Below are positions 36,550 through 48,352 of a DNA stretch of 64,000 nt, in pieces. The notes under the pieces were generated by a model, which worked only from the letters and a program-made list of their open reading frames with translations, did no database searches and had not been told where the DNA came from. The position numbers were made by a program, and so were the translations under genes. The stretch is from Helicoverpa zea (taxonomy: Eukaryota > Arthropoda > Insecta > Lepidoptera > Noctuidae), in the NCBI RefSeq assembly GCF_022581195.2, contig NC_061482.1:12896001-12960000 (forward strand). The letters are read 5' to 3'. Each line of letters begins with the position of its first letter. Position 1 is the stretch's first letter.

Positions 36550-36970
36550 GGCGATTATCACACTGCCCCGCATGATGCAGCGTAGTGCGTGGATGCGTTT
36601 TTTTCCGTTGTATGGAAATATCTCCGTTTGTATGGAAAAAACGCATAGTCCAACACACTGAAAATGCATCCACGCGCGTTCATGCGGATCACGCACATAC
36701 ATGCGGAGAAACACGCACCCCCGCGCGTAGGTGCGGGGCGAGACGCAAGGTATGGCACACTGAATCCCGCAATGCCGCGCGTGATTTTGAATGGGCGTGA
36801 CGTGTATATTTGAAAATGGAACTCGCTGTGCGTGAATTTACAAAACGCACCTACGCGCGTGAGTGCGTGAAAAACCCGCACGATGATGCAGATCTGCACT
36901 CCCGCAGGAACGCGCGTAGGTGCGTCGACACGCAAGATGCAGCGTGATGCGGGGCAGTGTGAAGATCACC
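36550..36970. mobile_element. PIF/Harbinger-type MITE, 421 bp, CpG-rich
   Basis: Seen: inverted repeats GGCGATTATCACACTGCCCC (left) and, complemented from the right, GGTGATCTTCACACTGCCCC, each continuing GCAT and a GCAGCG-type word. A TTA duplication flanks the element (36547-36549 and 36971-36973). A 3-bp TWA duplication is the hallmark of PIF/Harbinger. The inside is full of CGCGCGTAGGTGCG-like words (about 36725, 36850, 36910) and ACGCAC, so it is far richer in GC and CpG than the surrounding DNA. The 125-codon minus frame (36558-36935) arises from this composition and is not a gene. Confidence 0.85.
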
Positions 36971-36973
36971 TTA

Positions 36974-37861
36974 GGCTTCTGGAAGTAAGTAGGTAAGTAC
37001 AATTTTTCTACAATGGTACATATTGAGTACACTTGTAGCAAAACATTGCCTACAGAACCTTCGATATGTGTATTTCAAACCTGATTTTTTCGGAAACTCT
37101 TGGATTCTAAAAGCAGTTTATATGCAACTTAAAAAATGTAGTAACACAGATGCCCTTAGATATGCCAAAAATTAAGAATAGGTGAATATACAAGCAGGTG
37201 CTTTATCAGCTGTTCCGAATTGAGTCATTTTGTAGATCTTAATTGTAATTTAAGAGATGTGTGACACGTCATCACCAATGATGTTTGACATTGGACGATT
37301 TTTGGGTCACTATCCACAGATGTTTTGTTATGTACTTTTATGATGATAACAAAGACAGTTAGAAGATATTTTTTTTATTTTCTTTGTCTATGTTATGAAA
37401 GATGAGTTTTATATACAAACATTGTATGGATTACTTGGATAGCAGACGCAATACATTCGCAGTGAAAATGTAAAGAAAAACTTAAATGCATTTTGCTCCT
37501 TATTTGTCTAAAAAATAAAATATTTAAATTTACTATGCTTACTAGCTATGTATTTCTTTCTACGCATTAAATATGGATAGCATCTTAATAAGTACACATT
37601 GAGCAACAAAATACCGAAAAAGTACTACTAATTAATATGCGTGTAGCTTTAATTAAAAACGCATACTAAATTCAAGACTTATTACACAAATATTCAGATT
37701 TATTCGGAAATAATTACCATTAATGAATATAATGTATTGATACATTCGTGATGCACTCATTAACAACTTTTCCAAATAAATTTTAATTTTAAAGTTCTCA
37801 TGTTACTATCATCAGTTCTCATATTTATGTTCGTTTTTCTATTAATATACGTTGCTGAAAT
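36974..37861. other. No feature seen
   Basis: AT-rich sequence without gene signals. Confidence 0.5.
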
Positions 37862-38561
37862 TATAAAACTCAAAAAACTCAAAACTCAAAATCGTTTATT
37901 CAAATTAGGCTGATAAATCAGCACTTTTCGAACGTCAAAAACAAAAGACAGTCCCCAAAACGCCCGCCCTTCACCACTTCCTATGTGTTTTTGCTGGGAA
38001 GAAGAAGTGGCGCAACAAACTCCCCAGCAACACATGTCTGTCTGTAAGGTTTGAAGAACCAGAATGTATACAAAACAAGTCAAATAAAAATATCATTATC
38101 ACATGATAACCATTATATAAAATTAGGAAAGAAAAAAAAATACAAACTTAACACAAGTAGGCTAGCACACAGATTTACACCCATAAAGACTAAGTAGGTA
38201 CTCAAGCATTACTTATAGTCTGTTAAGTGTATCTAAAGCCTCCTGATAATAAAATAGAAATGTATTTTTAATATAAGCATAAAATCGGCGTGCCCACCCA
38301 CATGCGCAGATGATTATGTTGTAGCAACACAAACAAGGTGTACCTGCCAGGACTACAGTATTATTATTTTCTCCAAAAAAAGCTAATAGAAAATCATACT
38401 ATTATGAATAGTGTCAATAGCCACCAACACGACCTGGTACCGCCAGCAGCACCCGTTCACGAGTATAACGCGAGGATCAGCCATCGCCCCCTTCGCACAT
38501 TTTTGAGGGAAGGGGACAACCCGACCCCCAACGCTACCGCTGGCCATACCGTCTAAGGGAG
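37862..38561 (-). mobile_element. Retroelement-derived block, probably a minus-strand 3' end
   Basis: Read on the minus strand, the block ends with AATAAACGATTTTGAG followed by a short TTTTGAG-type tail (37862-37900). That looks like a polyadenylation signal and 3' terminus of a retrotransposed RNA. Just upstream on that strand is TTGCTGGGGAGTTTGTTGCG with CACTTCTTC, words that I recall as a widespread lepidopteran repeat. The plus-strand stretch 38410-38555 has coding-like GC-rich codons (for example VPPAAPVHEYNARISHRPL, ending TAA at 38554) that I cannot assign to a family. Whether 37862-38100 and 38280-38561 belong to one element is uncertain. Confidence 0.45.
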
Positions 38562-41500
38562 CATGACGTGCTTGCAGCTATTCAAGAAAAGTAGAATATG
38601 TAAGAAGTACTGCAGTACTAGCAAGCCATAAAGAAACAATGCTAAGCAAAATTAAAAATCAAATTAATGTCAGAAGTAATGTCAAACAATGTAAAAAAAT
38701 TATAATAAGTTAATAATTTAATTATAGTGATAACAAGAATGAGCTGCCTTGCGTTCAACTTAGCGACCAACTATTCCTATCATTTAAATAATCATTAATG
38801 CTATAATAGTATAGTGTGCAGTGACTACTAAAACATATGGATTACCTACTTAATAAATAGTTACTACTTAAGTAGAATTGACAAATACTTATTTTATCGT
38901 AACACATTTACGCCTTGTTAGGAATCCTTATCAACATTCGCCTTGCAGACAATTCAAACAAGCTTAGAACTAAAAAATAAAAATAAATACACTATTAGTC
39001 TTTGTTTGTAAGCAGCTGACTAATCTGAGGATTATCTTACAAATATATTTCTTTTGTTTTCTTTTATCGTTCATAGTGTGATGTCCTTTTATGTAGCGTC
39101 AATAACAGTATGTTTTTAACTTTTTACTCGCATCTTGCGCTGGCAGGTTTCATTATTCATTAGTAAAAACTTTTAAAAAATAAAACCGACTTCAACAATA
39201 CACTTATCTAAAACCTTCTCCTATGTTTGACAAATACTATCGTGAAAATCGCATCAAAATCAGCTAAACTTGAAATAATCCCGCACAAACATAGGTACAT
39301 ACAAGTTAATCTGAAAAACTTATTTTTTAAGTCAGTTTTAAATACCAGCAAAGCCACACTCTAAAAGTTAAACATACAGGCCAAAATTAAAAACACAGTT
39401 AAAAATATAATAGCCATATTGGGCAGATATCTAAAGTGCTAAAAACCATAAGGAAAACATTGCAGATACCTACTTTACTATACATATTTATATATTGACA
39501 ATAGTACAAACGTTGTGAGTATTTGTTCTGCGGTTAAATTCCAGTTACTATTACATAAATGTTTATTCCTGCCAGTAACATGAGGCCTTGTACTTATTTA
39601 TTTTGTTATGGACACAAGGATCATGCTATAGTTAAGAGCTATGAGAACATGTGCTGATTTGGTAAGTTATACGATCGAGGTTAGCCAGATTTTTATTATA
39701 TTAAACATTAAGAAACAATGATAAAAAAATACAAAATTATACTTAAATATTTGAAAAAATATTATCGTATGACACATGTTTTTTATAACATGTTTGCAAT
39801 CTTTTCCGGTGGCATGTTGTACTGTGTATATCTCTGTGACGTACACAAACCTCTTTACTTTTTCTTTGGTAAATTATACAAAAATAAACCTAAAGATTCG
39901 AATTTCGAATATAAACAATTGACGAAAGTGTAGGTGCACGAGAGCTTCTATGTCATTCGAACTTTTAATTTGAAACTGTCCATTCAGCCAGCTACATAAA
40001 TATTCGAATAACCATTCATTCGATACCTAAACGGAATTAGGTGTAGAGATCGAATAGTAATCGCTAGTATTACGCAACTAGTTCGCAATCCCAATTAATT
40101 CTTAGACTAGATTAACGGACATCTTGCGTAAATGCAAAGCGTTCACATGGTCTTTGGGTCCTCACGATGGCAATTAAAACGTATCTGTGAAGTAATTTTT
40201 GTATCACAATCTATCAACTGAATTGTAGAATGTTAAATTCTTTGTATCGAGAAAGAATTCAGACCAAGTAATTGTATTCGGTACAAATGATGTCTGAAAT
40301 CGCCGATCCGCTTTGAGCAACCTATCAACGTTCAATCCTTCTCTGTATAAGAAAAGACTTGAGCCCTTCAATGGGACTATAAAAAGGCTGATTATGATGA
40401 CAACAATACAAAGTAAGCTTTGATTCATTTGCTTTGTAAAATCGAGTCTAATTAAGAGCAAACCACTTTCCAAATATTTCCGAATTCAATAAATGTTGGC
40501 ATGGTCAATAATTGCCAATAATTAAATTATGATTTGAAACATTTATTTAATTTCGACAAATGTTAAATTGAAAACATGTGTATGATATTTGCCACGTTGA
40601 TTGATTGGAATAACTCAATTGCGTTTACTGTGGTCAGAACATGGATTCATGATATTATATTGATACAGGAGCACCATTGGAAAGCCACAGATACTACTCT
40701 ATAGGTACTTAATTATTTTAAATGTAAGTAATAACTTGTTAGAAATGCGTAATTTAACTGGTTACCTCAATTTTGTTTGTTTACATCAAAGAGAATAAAT
40801 GAGTGTGATGCTGACCACACTTTACGTCTCTACACGATAGGAAATTAATCTGCTCCTCGGTTATCCAAAAATTTTGATCATAATATTGGAATATTTTCTT
40901 TGTTATTCATCTTTTTAGAAATAATGTTTACTTACATCTTAGCTGTCATCAAAAGTTACAAGTTACAAAGATACAATGTTGAATGTATGAAAAAGTCGTG
41001 TAGGTACTCGGTAAATCACTGCGTTTTAAATTCTTTAGATAATTAGAGTGAATGGGAATGATGAGTGATAAATTATATAAATAATATATAATACTCCTAT
41101 AATTTTAATTTGCTGTCTGTGCGGATTCTCGTAACTAAAAGACCCAGAATTAGCGAAAATACGAGCGTAAAACGGGACTCTATTACTAAGACTTCGCTGT
41201 CTGTCACCAGGCTGTATCTGAACCAACGTGTGTAGTTAGAAAGATCATATTGCTGATTATATCTGTTGCCGCCAAAACAAAAAAGAGGACTCTCATGCAA
41301 CAGACATACTTTCTAGCCCATTTTAAAAAGGTGACAGTTCAGATATCTTTGTACTTATAATTACGAAAGATATTACAGCATCTGCAAAAATATTGAGCAA
41401 TACCTCTAGAGTAACGTAACGCTTAACAAATATTTTTGACCCGAATTTTTCACCAAGCAATCAGCAGAACCCAGTTCAATCAAGAAAACGCAAAAATAAT

Positions 41501-42980
41501 TGACTAGTCTAGTAATAAATAAATAAAATAATCAATCGTCTCATAGTAAAAGTACGTCAAGTTACCCGATTAGTAAAAAAAAGAGCTGTGAGGCCATCTC
41601 GTAGGGAATCAGGCAAGCGTGACCGTGCAATGGGGCCGCGTGCGAATCGGCTAGCTGATTACTGTGGAACCGGCCGCTATATCAAAAAATTCTACTATAT
41701 AACGTATATATTTTGTTGGCTCCTGACTCATGTAGGTGATACAATTTGTTAGGCAATTGTTTGGGAACTTCTGTTCATATTTATTGATCTAAACGTTTAA
41801 GATTTTCCGAATTAATTGATGAAATCATTTCATTGCTCTAGGACCGAAGGATCAAAATGGTCCTGTTAAACAGATCTAATGAAAGTGATACAGCCATTAA
41901 CAAAGGTACAGTAATCAGAATGTATTAAATCTGAAGTCAAAACTTTTAAACAATGACGTAACGTTTTTATTAAAAACATTGTTTACATGTACAGCACATT
42001 GTTTTCTCATCATGTGTCGCACATGTACCGTGTATATTATTTCATCGTTTAGTTTATGTTATGTAGGCCTGACCTGTCGGCAAACAATCCTATTGTGTTG
42101 ATGTTATAAATGATTTTGATATCAGAAGATTTTTTGAACTCGCTTTGAATTTGGTGTAAGTAATAAACTTTGCTTTGTAACTTCATGTAAACTGAAAAGG
42201 ACTTCTTATGACTGTAATGCAATTTGTTGAAAGAGGTTCAAGTTACGAACAATACAGTTAAAGTGAAGGGTAAACATTGTGTCAATCTGCAGTACAATAC
42301 AATTGTCTTGTCAATTGTCGACTTAAACCATAATTTTCAAATAATTGTCGTTAGCAATGTCTCATTTGCATTAGTCGCAATCTAAGTACCATTTAGTTCA
42401 AGGAACATGCGAGTAGGGTGAACATAAATTTAGAACAACTAAGACGGTCCTGTGTAGCGGAACCGAACTGTTGAATATAAAACTTCGCATTGTGTCCACT
42501 GAAGCGGTAAAGTGGTTTATAGTAAGTTAACTAACAATAATTTACTAGTACATGGGTTTGGTTAGAAAATATGCTGGTTTTCTTGAGTTTCCTTAATGTA
42601 ATGCAACAAAACTGACCCTGGCAATATAATTGACCATTACGCTTAATGGCCGGAAAACACAAATAACTCAGCTGAGAAAATCTCTAATTAGCTAACGCAC
42701 TACACTGAATGAGACCTCACTTATCTATTATGCCATTTTTCTCGTCAAATTAAATTGTCACTTATAACAACTCGTAACCGGTGTGCTGTACCATTTTTCT
42801 ATTTGCTAGCTACATAGTGATTTGTCATTCTGATGTAAACAGTAAGGTAATAAGTGTCACGCTGACTCTTCAACTGACTTGTCACATGACAAGACTGGAA
42901 GGACCAAAATTGTACATAGGTGGCTTATAATCATCTTATAATCCTTTTAGTCGTGTGTTATCCGGACAAGTTTGGTGGTC
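38562..42980. other. No supported gene; one decayed repeat inside
   Basis: AT-rich DNA with chance frames only. A GC-richer patch at about 41590-41680 (CCATCTCGTAGGGAATCAGG onward) has no coding or repeat signal that I can name. Confidence 0.5.
39178..39350. repeat. Decayed GAAGTCGGTT-family repeat
   Basis: Starts AAAACCGACTTCAA, contains GAAAATCGCATCAAAATCAG, CCCGCACAAACATAGGTACA, TACAAGTTAATCTGAAAA and ends TTTTTAAGTCAGTTTTAAA. This order (opening AACCGACTTCAA, a GCATCAAAATC middle, a CACAAACATA tract and a closing complement) is one that I know from many lepidopteran sequences. The terminal motif is shared with the element at 28590-29090. Confidence 0.55.
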
Positions 42981-43044
42981 ATGGAGAGCGTACGCGGCGA
43001 CAGTTACATTCGGCACGGCTCACTGGAATGGTCCCTGCGAACAT
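42981..43044 (+). CDS. Candidate first coding exon, unknown gene
   Basis: ATG at 42981 opens 21 codons plus one base (MESVRGDSYIRHGSLEWSLRT) and runs into GTGAGTAT at 43045, a near-consensus 5' splice donor in phase 1. Codons favour G or C at the third position, unlike the AT-rich surroundings. No downstream exon can be assigned in the window and I do not recognise the peptide. The first exon of a long gene, perhaps an alternative promoter, would fit the gene-poor setting. Chance is the alternative: the stretch is only 64 bp. Confidence 0.35.
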
Positions 43045-44758
43045 GTGAGTATCGTTGGGGTGTACCGACTTTACGCTATCTGACTCCACTCATAACATGT
43101 TGAAATGTGCTAGAAGGCGTTGACTTTCCTTAATAGGACGAAAGGATATATTTTCTTTGCTTAGGGACTGAATAATATGGTGTTTATTGCATACTAGATT
43201 CTTTTTTGTTTGTTGAAGGCATTTTAGATGGACATAAAGTTTAGTTTAGTCTAGGTGACTGAAATGATAAAAAAGGATTCAAATAGATAAGAAATTGTAG
43301 ATTTTTCCAAAATAATTACTCACTAAAGGGTTTCAACAAATTATATTATGGAAATATAAACCCATAACTCCAAACAACAATTTGTTTACAATTTGGTAGA
43401 TTTCTCCAAACTGCATAATTTCTTCAAAAATCAAGCTCCGTGAGAAACTTGTAAAAGTAAACTTGTATCGGAATTTTATTTCGTTTATGAGAGATAACAG
43501 AACAGAATAATTAAATAAAGTGGCTCGACTCTTCGAGAGATGTTTTGGTAATCGGTGGAATTATAACTGTTTTTTTTCTGACTCGGGAATATTATCAGGT
43601 TTTTCTTTAACTTTTATAGAAACAATGCAGTTCTTCCACCGTCCTCTTCCGGAGTAGATAGGTAAAATGCGATACAGGAAATAATGCTGACATTTTCTCT
43701 CGGACGATGAAATTCTTTGATAAACTTAATTAAGATAAAGCCCTTGAGTATCTCAAGAATTCGATACAGTTGCACGTCAACGTCGTAATTTAATCTTGAA
43801 TAAAATTATATTTCGATATTTTAATTGGCTTGTATCAAATAGTGCACCTGCTCTACCTTTCACATGACCTACTATTGTAGTATTTTAACCTTCTTGTGTA
43901 GCACTCTCAACAGGTCTAGATATTTAGTAGACAGATTATGAATCTCAATAAAATCAAATCAAAATTACTTGCCTGGTAACTGATACAACATTTTCCATTC
44001 ATTCCACGATGAACGACCTTTAATTGGCTGCGTACTTAATAAACATGACTGAAGCACAACAGCCGACTCCTTGTGATCTATCAAAGAATTACTTGTATAA
44101 TTACCCCTTGCATCTAGAAGTCATTATTTCAATTCATTATCTATAGTTGTCATCATTGTGTCAAAGTTGGTCATGGCAGAGAGGCGTCACTTTTTGTTCT
44201 TTAAAATCATTAGCCGCATTGTAACAACACGCGAACGTTGAACGAATGTTTTTTTCAATTTGTACCAATTAGGGTCCTCCCACATTTATCGACGCGGATT
44301 CATCTAGCTCAGTTCTTCTGCTGATTAGCTTCGGTTATCTCGACAGTAGTAGCTGTTAAATGGAGTTCAGGAGTCATATCCAAGAGTTTACTCTCATTTA
44401 TAAGTTCATCTTGTCAGATCGCGTTCTTATAAAACTATGGTTCGTAACTATCTCATCATATCCAATCATGTAAAGACTTTGTAGTTTCTTTGAATCGGAA
44501 AATTACATAGGTTACTCATAGGTTTAAAATTATATTGCTACTTATGACAATTCAACATCGAAAATTGAAGGTTGTCATCTTTAACTGAAATTGCATAGAA
44601 TTTAATAATTCACTGTCTTTCTTAACTGCAGGAGTCGATTTGCTTGGTCAAACATAGAAGCAGCAATAATTATTACAATTCCATATGTTTCTAGCTTATG
44701 AAATTATAAGAATGAAACGGGCGGAGCTGCGAACACAGTCAGTTGGCATAACGATTGA
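43045..44758. other. No feature seen; intron if the preceding exon is real
   Basis: Begins with the GTGAGT donor and continues as AT-rich sequence with no recognisable coding. Confidence 0.4.
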
Positions 44759-44962
44759 TATAATACGGGATCACAGGATGGCATCATGTGGTATCGAGGC
44801 TCGCGGGTAGGAGACGTCATGCTCAGCTGGCGAGTCGTCACGGGCTGCCGAACTCCCCCTTCTCCCCGCCTTCGGAAATCTTCGGCCGGGTTCGGCGGTC
44901 TTCGGCTCCCAGATCCCAATTCCTTAGGTGCGCGCTCACTGGGTGACTCAACTAATTATTGA
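44759..44962 (+). other. GC-rich segment, open on both strands; candidate exon
   Basis: After a stop at 44756 the plus strand stays open to TGA at 44960-44962, with an ATG at 44786 (MWYRGSRVGDVMLSWRV...). A CAG at 44774-44776 could be an acceptor and AG|GTGCGC near 44935 a weak donor. The minus strand is open over 44704-44919 as well (71 codons). GC content is much higher than in the flanks and includes TTCGGCCGGGTTCGGCGGTC. No domain is recognisable on either strand. It could be an exon on either strand, a CpG-rich promoter region or a repeat. Confidence 0.3.
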
Positions 44963-45776
44963 GATCTATGGGTGTAATGATATCACGGGGTCTTTATTGT
45001 TTTATTTTGTTGTAATTGGTCTGTGCTCAGTGCGTGATTAGTCATCTAATTGTAGGTCCGAAAATTGTTTATTTCAGAAGTTGATGGCATTTAAAGAAGG
45101 CTATTATTCATTTTGAACGACTTGCTACAAGAACAATTTTTACAACAAAAAATCTATTAACTTTTTTAACGTTACTTTGTTGGTAGTTGAAGGCGAGCGT
45201 TTGTCGTATCGTGGTTATATTATCGTCACACTGCTTCGCTAACACTGTCAGTTGGTTCAAAACATTTGTCCAGCATATTACTAAAGGTTTTTATTTAGTG
45301 GGCATTGTTCTCTACGGCAATAATGTAACAAAAGTTTCAATGTGTGGATCATTGTAATGTGACGACGTAATAAAAACAAAACTTGAGGCTTGGCATTGTT
45401 TTAAAAATGGGAGCCCTGTGATCCCATCATATAGACGTGGTATGCGGTGGGCGTGCTCTATGCACTCATGCACAGGAACGAATTTTGTTTACATAAGTAT
45501 TAGAAGGTCGCGCCGTGACAGGATTCAAATGAAGTGGCTGTATGTGTTTTGTGACTAGTAAAATGCTCACAAATGTCACAGTCAAGTGCACTTGAATTTG
45601 AGATTTCCAAATGAAAGATCAAGTAGGTAATGTGACCCTAGGATTTTAAAAATAAATCTTTAGCTGTTACATTATATTCTATAAAATTAAATATGCTTAA
45701 CTCTTTTTATTTTGATTAGTTCTAAGAATAACGAACATCTTTTATTTTTAAACTTGCATTGAAGTTGCTATTGCTA
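44963..45776. other. Spacer upstream of the LINE
   Basis: AT-rich sequence with no gene signal. It ends in a short TAA run (ATAATAATAAT, about 45776-45788) that looks like the LINE insertion site. Confidence 0.5.
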
Positions 45777-48350
45777 TAATAATAATATTCAAAGTGATCA
45801 AAGATGGGTATATAGAACTTGGGAGCGACCTGAGCAATACGTGATGGACGGGAGCCGGCCGGATGATGGTGCCACAAACACGTTTTGGCGCAACCTCTGG
45901 TCGACGCCCGTATTTCACGAGGAGGGTGACTGGACACGTGATGTTGAACGGAAGTGTGAACAAATACCAGAAATGGAGGAGGTCAATATTACCTCCTCCG
46001 ACGTAGCCTGTGCAGTTCGTCCGATGCAAAACTGGAAATCACCAGGACCGGATGGACTGCACAATTTCTGGTTAAAGTGGCTGCAAAGTTCACACCCCTG
46101 TTTAGCATCACAGTTTCAGTCATCCTTAGAAGCCGGGTCACTCCCACAGTTTCTAACAACAGGAGTTACCCATCTGCTCCATAAATCAGGCAGTACCGCG
46201 GAACCCAAAAATTATAGACCGATCACTTGTTTACCGACGGTCTATAAACTTCTTACATCTATTTTGAGATTAAAAATAAACCAACATATTGAAAAATATT
46301 CAATTATGTCAGTTTCTCAAAATGGATGTAAGAAGGGGTCCCGTGCTACTAAGGAGCTGCTCCTCACTGATATGGTCATCAGCCAACAGGTTCGACGATC
46401 CCGAAAGAATTTGTCGACATGTTGGATAGACTATAAGAAGGCCTACGACTCGGTCCCCCATGCATGGCTTAGGAGGGTACTGGAGTTGTATAAAATAAAT
46501 ACAACTCTACGCGCCTTTCTTGCGTCATGTATGGAGCAATGGAGAACGGTTCTTCACTATCCAGGATGTAGACAAATTGAAGGGACCGGCGATCCTATTA
46601 AGATCGAGCGGGGAATATTCCAGGGTGACAGTTTGAGTCCACTTTGGTTTTGCCTGGCCTTGAACCCTTTGAGCACATTGCTAGAGGGTTCGGGGCTGGG
46701 CTATCCTTTGCGGAGAGGGGGTCAGGTTATATCCCATTTGCTTTATATGGATGATCTGAAACTGTTTGCCACTACAGAACTGCAGCTGATGAAGCTACTG
46801 AAGATCACTGAAAATTTCAGTAGTTGCATCAGGATGGAGTTCGGTGTGGACAAATGTGCAGTCATGCATGTAAAGCGAGGGGGAATTGTGGAATCTGAGG
46901 GAGTACAACTCTCAGATTCCATAAACCTGAGATCACTCTCCGCAAACGATACATATAAATACTTGGGTATGGCGGAGGGGTTAGGCATCAATGTGGCTGT
47001 CATGAAACAGTCATTACGGGAGCGTTTCTTTGGCCGCCTGAATAAGGTCCTAAAAAGTTCCTTATCAGGCGGCAACAAGGTTCGCGCCTATAATGGTTGG
47101 GTCATGCCAGTCCTGATGTACTCCTTCGGCATACTCAAATGGACTCAAACTGAATTGGATGCCTTGGATAGGAGAGTCCGCACACTGCTGACCGCAGAAC
47201 GAATGCATCACCCACGATCGTCGGTGATGAGACTGTACATCCCACGGAAATGTGGAGGCCGAGGCTTTTTAAATGCAAAGACGCTCCACAACCGTGAGGT
47301 GTGCAGTCTCAGAGAATATCTTCTCAAAAGCGACGTGGGTATGCATCGTGATATGGTAGCAGTGGACAAAGGACTCACCCCGCTATCGTTGGCAAATGAG
47401 AACTGGCGCAGACCTGTGGTACTAACTACCCATGATCGCAAGGAGGTATGGCAGAGCAAACAGCTACACGGACGCTTCTTCGGGGCTCTTCATGGCCCCG
47501 ATGTAGACTTCAATGCGTCCGTATCTTGGCTACGCTTCGGTGACTTGTTTGGAGAAACCGAAGGGTTTGTATGTGCAATTATGGACGAAGTTATCCTTAC
47601 GAATAACTACCGGAGATATATCGTGAAAGACGGGACGGTTGACATATGTCGGGCATGTCACCATCCGGGTGAGTCTATCAGACATATTATATCTGGTTGT
47701 TCTCGTTTGGCTAATGGTGAATATTTGCACAGACATAACCAAGTGGCCAAGATTATCCACCAGCAGCTTGCTCTGCAATACAACCTTGTAGACCTTGAGG
47801 TACCGTACTACAGGTATGCGCCCGACCCAGTTCTCGAAAAGGACCATATCACGTTGTACTGGGATCGATCTATCATCACTGACAGGACTATTGTAGCCAA
47901 TAAGCCTGATATTGTGGTGATAGATCGATCAGCGCGCCGCGCGATGATAGTCGATGTCGCCGTTCCGCATGACGAGAACCTTGTGAAAGCTGAGAAAGAG
48001 AAACAAATAAAGTATCTCGACTTAGCGCACGAGGTTGTCGCCATGTGGAGTGTCGACACGGCTGTTGTTGTGCCGATTGTCGTTACGGCCAATGGTTTAA
48101 TAGCCAAGAGCCTCGACGAACACCTCAGGAGGCTCTCGTTGGGCGGCTGGATCAAGGGACTGATTCAGAAGGCAGTACTCCTTGATACGGCACGTATTGT
48201 GAGGAGGTTTCTGTCTCTGGGACCCTAACCACCGGTACCTTGGACCCTGTGCCCGATATCGGTGGCAACCTATTTTTTATATTTTTAAATGTTTTTTATT
48301 TTTATATTTAATATTTAAAAATGTAAATTATATGCTTGAAAATAAATAAA
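45777..48350 (+). mobile_element. 5'-truncated R4/Dong-like LINE
   Basis: The element seems to begin within or just after a TAA run at 45776-45788 and to end in an AATAAATAAATA tract at about 48340-48352, after a 3' UTR with GCCCGATATCGGTGGCAACC (48251-48270). Dong of Bombyx mori is known to sit in TAA repeats, so the left edge fits that target preference. The coding frame is already open at the left edge with no start region or N-terminal fingers, as expected for 5' truncation by incomplete reverse transcription. I could not identify a target duplication. The flanks are AT-rich, which contrasts with the GC-balanced coding part. Confidence 0.75.
45844..48228 (+). CDS. LINE protein: reverse transcriptase plus PD-(D/E)XK endonuclease
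   Basis: This protein copies its own RNA into a nicked chromosomal target (target-primed reverse transcription). From ATG 45844 it has 794 residues. The frame is open upstream to 45763, so this ATG is only the first one in the truncated copy. Visible in order: SPGPDG at 66-71 before the RT domain; NYRPITCLP; motif A WIDYKKAYDS with Asp196; motif B FQGDSLSP at 259-266; motif C YMDD at 301-304; YKYLGM at 371; a thumb region; a CCHC finger C602-x2-C605-x8-H614-x4-C619; and an endonuclease with PD at 688-689 and IVDVAVP around Asp704, followed by a lysine-rich helix. A C-terminal CCHC finger plus restriction-like endonuclease without an apurinic endonuclease places it in the R2/R4 type; the overall wording is closest to R4/Dong. 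RT and endonuclease residues look intact, but the N-terminus is missing, so this copy is probably not autonomous. Minus-strand frames across it are shadows. Confidence 0.9.
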   Translation: MDGSRPDDGATNTFWRNLWSTPVFHEEGDWTRDVERKCEQIPEMEEVNITSSDVACAVRPMQNWKSPGPDGLHNFWLKWLQSSHPCLASQFQSSLEAGSLPQFLTTGVTHLLHKSGSTAEPKNYRPITCLPTVYKLLTSILRLKINQHIEKYSIMSVSQNGCKKGSRATKELLLTDMVISQQVRRSRKNLSTCWIDYKKAYDSVPHAWLRRVLELYKINTTLRAFLASCMEQWRTVLHYPGCRQIEGTGDPIKIERGIFQGDSLSPLWFCLALNPLSTLLEGSGLGYPLRRGGQVISHLLYMDDLKLFATTELQLMKLLKITENFSSCIRMEFGVDKCAVMHVKRGGIVESEGVQLSDSINLRSLSANDTYKYLGMAEGLGINVAVMKQSLRERFFGRLNKVLKSSLSGGNKVRAYNGWVMPVLMYSFGILKWTQTELDALDRRVRTLLTAERMHHPRSSVMRLYIPRKCGGRGFLNAKTLHNREVCSLREYLLKSDVGMHRDMVAVDKGLTPLSLANENWRRPVVLTTHDRKEVWQSKQLHGRFFGALHGPDVDFNASVSWLRFGDLFGETEGFVCAIMDEVILTNNYRRYIVKDGTVDICRACHHPGESIRHIISGCSRLANGEYLHRHNQVAKIIHQQLALQYNLVDLEVPYYRYAPDPVLEKDHITLYWDRSIITDRTIVANKPDIVVIDRSARRAMIVDVAVPHDENLVKAEKEKQIKYLDLAHEVVAMWSVDTAVVVPIVVTANGLIAKSLDEHLRRLSLGGWIKGLIQKAVLLDTARIVRRFLSLGP

Positions 48351-48352
48351 TA

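Noticed and set aside
36558..36935. 125-codon minus-strand ORF
   Set aside because: Lies wholly inside the CpG-rich Harbinger-type MITE, where stop codons are rare by composition.
46743..48155. Minus-strand frames of 83-115 codons opposite the LINE ORF
   Set aside because: Shadow frames of the reverse transcriptase gene.
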